A DNA stretch of 64,000 nt from Ampullaceana balthica (taxonomy: Eukaryota; Mollusca; Gastropoda; Lymnaeidae), in the NCBI GenBank assembly GCA_944989445.1, contig CALYLW010000019.1:310001-374000 (forward strand), read 5' to 3'. The notes beneath the pieces were generated by a model. The model saw nothing but the letters and a program-made list of their open reading frames with translations. It was not told the DNA's origin and ran no database searches. Below are positions 58,301-64,000 of the stretch, in pieces. Each line of letters opens with the position of its first letter. Positions within the stretch are counted from its first letter, which is position 1. A program made the position numbers and the translations under genes.

Positions 58301-61300
58301 AGCGTAGAGGTGGACATGGGGTCGCTGTCGTAGGCTGGTCGGGACATTTCAGCCCAAGATCTGCTGGACTCTGTGCACGGAGGTTTCTCGTCAGGGGATG
58401 GGCCAAAATTGGCTTGCCTGTCGCCTTGGTGCATGTAGGCATCCCGGTCACTGCTATAGTCATGCAGGGGCTCCACTGATAAGGTCATTGGGTTACTGGG
58501 GTCAAGGCAGGCATAGCTTGCCTGTGGTGACAATTTAAAAAGAAATCGAAGTATACTTTTTAAAGTTAATATTTAAAAAGTGATACAAAATGTGGTAACT
58601 TTCATTAAGTGGAGCTTCTCAAATTTATTGCCTTTAATTTTAATGCTATTTTTTTTTACAAAGAATTTATTGCATAGTATTTCATAGTCAAAAATGCTGA
58701 ATCAAACTGTGTATACTTTTTGTAATTCAAAAGTTAAAACTTTTGAAATGTACTTACTACCTTTAGTGTGCGATTGGATGCAGCCAGTTCAGAGAAGACA
58801 GTCGTTTGTTGATTTTCCATAAAACCTCCTAATGGTGACATGCCTTGTAAGTTGTTGGAAGGGAAATAATCTGAGTTTGACTGATAAGAGAATTTAGACA
58901 TGGAAAATTATTTCATTTTAATAGCGGTACAATGCAGATTTAACTATTTAAAAAGCCATGTTTGTCACGGTACCAAATTTGAAACTACAGCTATAATAGT
59001 TTTAAATTCAATTACGTTTAAGACTTTAGAAACTTAATGAGTAATACAAATAGAAAGTCAGCTTACAAAATTAAAAAAAAATCAAACCTGATTTCCATTC
59101 CCAAATACATCCAGTCCCCCATGCCCTGTTGGCATAGAGCTAGAACTGAACGCTGAAGACTGCTGGTTACCCACAGTCAGGCGAGATTTAGGGGACGTGG
59201 ATTCGTTGGTTGAGCCTACGGTCTGAAACCAGCCTTTGTTGGGGTCAGTCGTGGGAAAGGCGAAATTTTTGCTGGAAGATTGCTGACGCTGCTGTTCCTG
59301 TTGCTGATACTGTTCAATAAGTTGATGCTGCTGTTGTCTCTGGTGCTGCTGTTGCTGATGCTGAAGAATTTGGCGCTGAAGCTGCTGCTGTTGCAGCAAT
59401 TTTTGCTGGTGTTTGAGGAACACATCCAGAGAAGAATGTTTCGACTGGTGGTTTGGCGAGTCGCTGGAACACTTCGTCTGGCCACATTCACTCCAGTTTG
59501 TGTTCGTCGCCACCTGACCAGATGCGTCATGACAATGGCGGTAAAAGTTGTCACCGGATGTAAGATTGTCGTTGGGCACTTTGAGCAGGCTTTTTTGTAT
59601 CGGCCCGGATGATGTCTTATTCAGCATGTTAGCCGAGCCACCGTCGCTTAAGACGAGGGGCTCGCCCATGGATTTCATGTTATGATTTTGGTTACTCATC
59701 GAGTTTTCAATGTCGTCCGAGATGAGATTACTGTCATACAATGTACACTCTTCGCAGTCAGTCAAAGGGGCATCGCTAATGACGTCTGATTTTTCACTAG
59801 AGTCCGAGGGGACTACTGGGGAATTTTCGTTAATTTCCTCTGAGTTGTCTTCGGTTACCACTAAAATGTCCACTACATTAACAGTCATTGACACGCAGTC
59901 CTCTTTTTTGTCTTCATTTGTCTCTGACAGGCCCGCCTTTCGAACAATGTTCGTTTTATTTGGATGAGGCCACAACTTACGAATCGATTCGGTTGTTGTT
60001 TTCTTCAGCAGCTCGAGGAATTCTGGGTCTTCTCGGGAATCATCTGAGAAGACCGGAGTCATCCGGGCAAGGGGAAGAACGAGTGGCACCGACTTTATAC
60101 AAGTTCTTGAGCTGATTGCCTCCCCTAGACTGTCGCCTCGGCCGCATGTCTTCCTAAGCTGGTCTAAGTAAGATCGATATCTGAAATAAAGTTTGAAAAT
60201 TGGTCTAAGTAAGAGCGAGCGATATCTGAAACATGGTTTGAAAATTGGTCTAAGTAACAGCGATATCTGAAATATGGTTTGAAAATTGGTCTAAGTAAGA
60301 GCGATATCTGAAATATAGTTTGAAAATTAAATTCATCTAAGTAAGAGCGATATCTGAAACATGGTTTGAAAATTGGTCTAAGTAACAGCGATATCTGAAA
60401 TATGGTTTGAAAATTGGTCTAAGTAAGAGTATTTCTGAAATATTGTTTGAAAATTGGTCTAAGAAAGAGCGATATCTGAAATATGGTTTAAACAATGTGG
60501 AGGAAAATTTAAGATAACGTTGACATGTTGCCATTAAATCTTTCAATGAGATAAACTTTGTTTTTGTAAATGTCAGTTATTAATAACATAATATTTAAAA
60601 AAAATATTTTTAAAAACCCTTTTACATTGCCTTGCTAACCAAACAATAAGATTAAATTGGTCATGTTTAAATCGATGTGTAGCTTTATTATTAATAGTAA
60701 ACTAAATATAAATAAATGCTGAAGCTTATGGCTAATCTCGACACTATTTGCTTTACTCTGAGCTTTATTATACTGGGTGCTCACGTATTTAAATAATTGG
60801 ACACAAGAGTGCTGGCATGAACAGTAGAAAGGAGAGTATTGCCCAGCTGAGCCTTGTTGGTCTGTGGGGCGTTTTCCTGCGAGGAGCAAACACGTACCAA
60901 ATCTGCGAAGGTTCTGGGGAGTAGCAAACAAAAATATTCTCGGGAATCTTTAGCCTTTAAGATTATAAATCATTGCTATGATTAAAGATTTTTTCAAAAT
61001 GAGTAAACGTCCATTTGAAAATGTCAGATGTTCTCCTGAAAATTTATGATAAAACGCGTTTAAACATTAGTATGGAGCAACATACACTTTAAATGTATGA
61101 TAAAAGGTATTGAAATATTGCAGGAACTTACACTTTTGAGTCAAATAATTTCTGCGTAACACCACCAGCTTGAACAGAACAGTCAGTAAATACAATCTGA
61201 AAAAAATGAGACATTTAATTAATTATTAATAACAAAATTTTTATCATACAACAATCGATGTTCCCTTTAATTTTAAGCTGCACCGGCTGTTCAGCCACGC

Positions 61301-62038
61301 AGATATCTGACCGACGCAGCGCAGCAGATTTGAAATGCCACGCAGCAAATTTTGAAAGTGATAATTTAATATCTGTCTTTGTGCACACACCCCCACACCC
61401 CCCCCACACACACAAAATACTGATGCTGAGCAAATTTGCACATGAGTTTGGTATTTATTTAGCACATGGAACAAAGCATTTTAGAGGGAACATTGATTAC
61501 AATATCACTAAATAGGAAACAATTTTCAAACTATATATAGCTTTCAGAGGTCGCCTCTGCCTGCGCTACAAGGACATCTGCAAGAAAGACATGTTACTGG
61601 CGCGCATTGACCATAAAACCTTGGGAGGCTATTGCTGAGGAGCGCACCCTCTGGCGGTCAATGGTACGCGAGGGCACTCAAGCTGCGGAAGCCACCCTCA
61701 CAGCTAGGAGTGAAGAGAGAAGAGCCAGGAGAAAGGTGGGGGGGGGGAGAGGAGCAGGAGTCGACGCCATCGTCCCTTGAGGACGGACGGATACCATACA
61801 TACACTGCAATAGCTTTCAATCACATGAAATTTCGTGGTCAGTTAAAAAAATTGAAATGAAATCAAAGTTGAAATGTTCAACATAAAAATACTCAACAAA
61901 GTGTGCTCAGCAAACAAATTTAAAAAATAAAATATTTATAGCACTACGCTTTAGTTATGAGAAATGTGAATATTTTAATGAGGGCCAAAACTCACTCGAT
62001 GAAATTTTCCTTCTGAATAGTCTTTGCTGAAGTGTGTG

Positions 62039-62075
<37 letters not shown>

Positions 62076-62655
62076 TATAAATTGACTAAATACTCTCTAA
62101 AGATCCAGACATTATTTTTTGAAATGTTGACGAGAAGCCACAATCTTGCCATAATTTACGAATTAACTTAACTAAGTAATTCCTATTAATTATGAAAATT
62201 GTAACATTTTAATATTTTACCATCCGAGCTTTTTAGATGACCATGGCTGAGATTTACAAATAGTCAAATAAGACCAACTTAATAGATTTCATTACGGCTA
62301 AAAATGACTGTGTAATTTTTAATATAGAAAAAAATAGAATAATCAGATAATCACATTCACATTAGCTTTATGCAATGCTGGATGTATTAAAATAAGTACA
62401 AATAAAAATGAGTTATACGTTTTAAAAAAAACTATGCAACATATATTTCCTAAAAACTAATTTAGAGTACCTTGAGAAGATCTTATTTACTTAAAATAGG
62501 CGAAATAAAGAAAGTAGCTCTTTCCAACACATGCATGAATGCATAGCAACACATGAGTGAAACAGGAAACCATGTTGAAAAATGTTGCCCAAAAACTTAC
62601 CTGTAGTTTCTTCTCTTGGTCACCGCCTCTGTCAACTGAATCGTTCAAAGCTAAT
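52387..62655 (-). CDS. Large Gln/Ser/Asn-rich protein, 3' eight exons (N-terminus outside window)
   Basis: Exons in order: 62655-62601, 61196-61132, 60180-59088, 58880-58761, 58521-57894, 57540-57114, 56789-56681 and 54249-52387 (TAA). Phases agree, giving about 1452 residues; the first base completes a codon begun upstream. I do not recognise the protein. The two upstream exons plus the start of the third look folded (KKLQIVFTDC, QKLFDSKVYRSYLDQLRKTC, PLVLPLARMTPVF, TESIRKLWPHPNK). After that it is mostly low-complexity and probably disordered. A Gln/His tract is encoded at about 59280-59410 and a second (HQHHHQQQQQQ) at about 53990-54040. Conserved-looking islands include LEDRLRRAYARSRISQLG, VSRLYQWKQNMLPSSDVPYI, YVQVQSFDGSTMILSDQELA, NRRLREMLGLFP and MIRVPFVDMLSRVVYVHQMP. 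Such composition suits a transcriptional or scaffold regulator (inference only). A tandem array of its exon-3 acceptor lies in the preceding intron. Confidence 0.85.
54250..56680. other. Intron of the Q-rich gene; no other gene seen
   Basis: This is an AT-rich intron between exons 56789-56681 and 54249-52387. It contains only a short tandem repeat at 56301-56389. No recognised transposon. Confidence 0.6.
56301..56389. repeat. Tandem repeat, 30-bp unit, 3 copies
   Basis: TACCAGCCTAAAAGTGTCAA plus GTTCTTATGG occurs three times. The last copy differs slightly (CTTCTTATAC). It lies in an intron of the Q-rich gene. Confidence 0.92.
60181..60490 (-). repeat. Tandem array of a duplicated splice-acceptor/exon-start unit (41 bp, about 7 copies)
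   Basis: On the minus strand each unit reads CAAACCATATTTCAG then ATATCGCTCTTACTTAGACC AATTTT. The true acceptor of the 1.1-kb exon at 60180 has the same sequence (AAACTTTATTTCAG then ATATCGATCTTACTTAGACC AGC), so the array repeats the last bases of the intron and the first 20 or so bases of the exon. Units are mostly 41 bp; one has a 4-bp insertion, one has an AAATTAAATTC variant, and one has lost the GCGATA word. The copies lie upstream of the real exon in the transcript. Confidence 0.9.
61256..61495 (-). mobile_element. hAT-type MITE, CAATGTTCCC family (copy 4)
   Basis: It begins CGATGTTCCCTTTAATTTTA and ends TTTTAGAGGGAACATTG. The interior is the reverse orientation of the other copies (AGCTGC...GCCACGCAGATATCTGACCG). 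Flanking 8-mers ACAACAAT and ATTACAAT match at 6 of 8. It lies in an intron of the Q-rich gene and contains a (CA)-rich stretch. Confidence 0.82.
61548..61800 (+). pseudogene. LINE ORF2 C-terminal fragment
   Basis: The plus strand reads RGRLCLRYKDICKKDMLLAR then, after a frame change, EERTLWRSMVREGTQAAEAT and SEERRARRK. This is the common C-terminal phrase of several LINE ORF2 proteins (RGRPxLRFKDxCKRDL...WRxxVREGxxxxE...EEKRARRK). It lies antisense in an intron of the Q-rich gene. Too short to assign a clade. Confidence 0.75.
62042..62072. repeat. (TA)n microsatellite
   Basis: About 15 TA dinucleotides in an intron of the Q-rich gene. Confidence 0.95.
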
Positions 62656-64000
62656 CTGACGAAAACAAAAGCTTGTTAAGATTTGGCAACGAATTCAAGC
62701 TGATTTATCAACAAGCTGATGTCTTATTCATATTCCATTGGCAAGATACCCAACGGAAAGCCAACCAAGATATGAACTCAGGGTTAACCAAGTAAAAAAG
62801 GACAGCGCGCTGTGACGTATGTAGAGACGTCATCTTGGAACAGCTAGTTACAGGGTTTTCCCGGAGTTAATACTAATTTTAAGCATTTATGCACTGTGCT
62901 AAGTGCGCAATGTGTCGCAAATTTCGTGGTACACACTGTTTTCTAATTTAGCAGGTGCCCCGACAATGTTCGCTCGTGTGAAGACAAAACAGTGTCAGTT
63001 TTATGAGTTTAGACTCTCCTATATTTCATTTTACACAGATAATAGAGATTTCATGAAATCTATGGAGAGGTGACTATATTTCTCGCTAAATATTAATAAG
63101 GAAATTATCATTGTACATGTTTAAAAGATATGATACAATGGAAGATAATTCATTCCGAAATTGAGAAAAAAAAGCCTCCTTAATTTGAAATAAAATTTTT
63201 CTATAAATATGTGCTGTATTGCGCAGATTTAGAAATGGCTTTCCTGTAGCCTAATTGGTAGATATGGTAGATAATACTTAAATATTAAAAATAAATTTTT
63301 TGCATCTATATGATTTTCTCAGTATCTATTGAAAAAACAAAAGCTTTCGGAAAATCAAGTGCGGTGCTTTAAAAACTTTTCAATCTTGAGCACTGAATTT
63401 TCTAAGACATTACTTAATCATGTATCATTTGAAATAATGTATATAAAATTTGGATGAAGCATTTTTAAGCCAATTATTACATTTTTTTTGGTTAGTCGGT
63501 GCATAACTACGTTTTTAATCCACTTACTTAAATATAAAATGTACCCTCGCTCCTTTATTTTGTATTCTTTTTTCATTTTGTAATTCACACATATCGAACT
63601 TTGGCACTATACTGCAAGCCTTTATTAGTGATTTTACATTTGAATAAATACATATTTTTTTCCGCACAAGGCAAGTCCGGATTAAGGGCACATGGGCCAT
63701 ATGCGGGAAAAGTGGCAATCGGAAAGTAACAATTTATATGATAAAATATATTGTATTCTCGTCATCAAATCAGAAATGTATATTTTCAATAATACCTAAC
63801 TCGAACGCCTATAGTTTTACAATTATAATGCTCTACACAATTCTGCAACATTAGTAATGTATGCAAAAACTTCAGTATTCATTTTAGATTAACACTGAGA
63901 GTACTAATTAATGTTTTACTTTAGTACAATTACGGAGTTGGTTACCCGGAAGAAGTATCTTAAAGTACTGGTCAGTTGTATTATTAAAATGTTAATTTAC
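62656..64000. other. Intron or upstream region of the Q-rich gene; nothing else seen
   Basis: AT-rich. The exon at 62655-62601 has an acceptor (TTTTCGTCAG on the minus strand), so the gene continues to higher coordinates, but no further exon was recognised before the window ends. Confidence 0.5.

Noticed and set aside
60337..60546. 69-codon minus-strand frame reading FKPYFRYRSFLDQF repeats
   Set aside because: It is a read-through of the 41-bp tandem array; the periodic peptide is a by-product of the repeat, not a gene.
60635..60931. 98-codon minus-strand frame as a possible extra exon of the Q-rich gene
   Set aside because: Joining 61132 directly to 60180 keeps phase and sequence sense. 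The candidate has no matching phase and runs into stops.

Overview
This is a window of an animal nuclear genome. Genes are split by GT-AG introns, the intergenic and intronic DNA is AT-rich, and transposon debris is dense. Orthologues of animal KLHL12 and quinone oxidoreductase-like protein 2 are present beside PIF1-helicase, hAT and LINE remnants. That mix fits an invertebrate, perhaps a gastropod or other mollusc. The species guess is inference; the animal assignment is firm.

Three conserved protein-coding genes are visible. (1) KLHL12 lies on the minus strand (coding exons between 11536 and 19435). I assembled 10 coding exons whose summed length is an exact multiple of three and encodes about 564 residues with BTB, BACK and six Kelch repeats, close to the usual family length. 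(2) A quinone oxidoreductase-like protein 2 (QORL2) homologue lies on the plus strand (33216 to 38051). Eight coding exons encode about 353 residues; only the exon with the start codon is not found. (3) A large Gln/Ser/Asn-rich protein lies on the minus strand (52387 to 62655). Eight 3' exons encode about 1452 residues, and the gene continues beyond the right edge of the window. I could not name it. These genes do not form a pathway; they are separate neighbours.

Layout. 1-2061: GC-rich and AT-rich non-coding DNA, then a frameshifted PIF1-like helicase remnant. 3207-5927: a complete hAT-like transposon whose 390-residue ORF keeps the zinc finger and dimerisation region but has lost the catalytic core. 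6-9 kb: short repeats. 9-20 kb: KLHL12, with a 2.0-kb inverted-repeat element in its last intron. 19.6-31 kb: a transposon-rich gap holding at least five different hAT-type elements, two PIF/Harbinger-like MITEs, and a hAT transposase gene split by a TTAA-specific MITE. 31-33 kb: an inverted repeat copy with a tRNA-Val-like segment. 33-38 kb: QORL2, with large tandem arrays in two introns. 39-47 kb: a 130-bp-arm foldback, tandem arrays, SINE and nested MITEs. 47.4-48.7 kb: a 5'-truncated non-LTR retrotransposon. 52-62.7 kb: the Q-rich gene, which has an array of duplicated splice-acceptor sequences directly upstream of its largest internal exon.

The most unusual features are that splice-acceptor array (60181-60490), the cleanly datable nested insertions (25 kb, 40 kb, 44 kb), and the core-deleted but open hAT ORF (3.6-4.8 kb). 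No convincing new multi-gene system was found.
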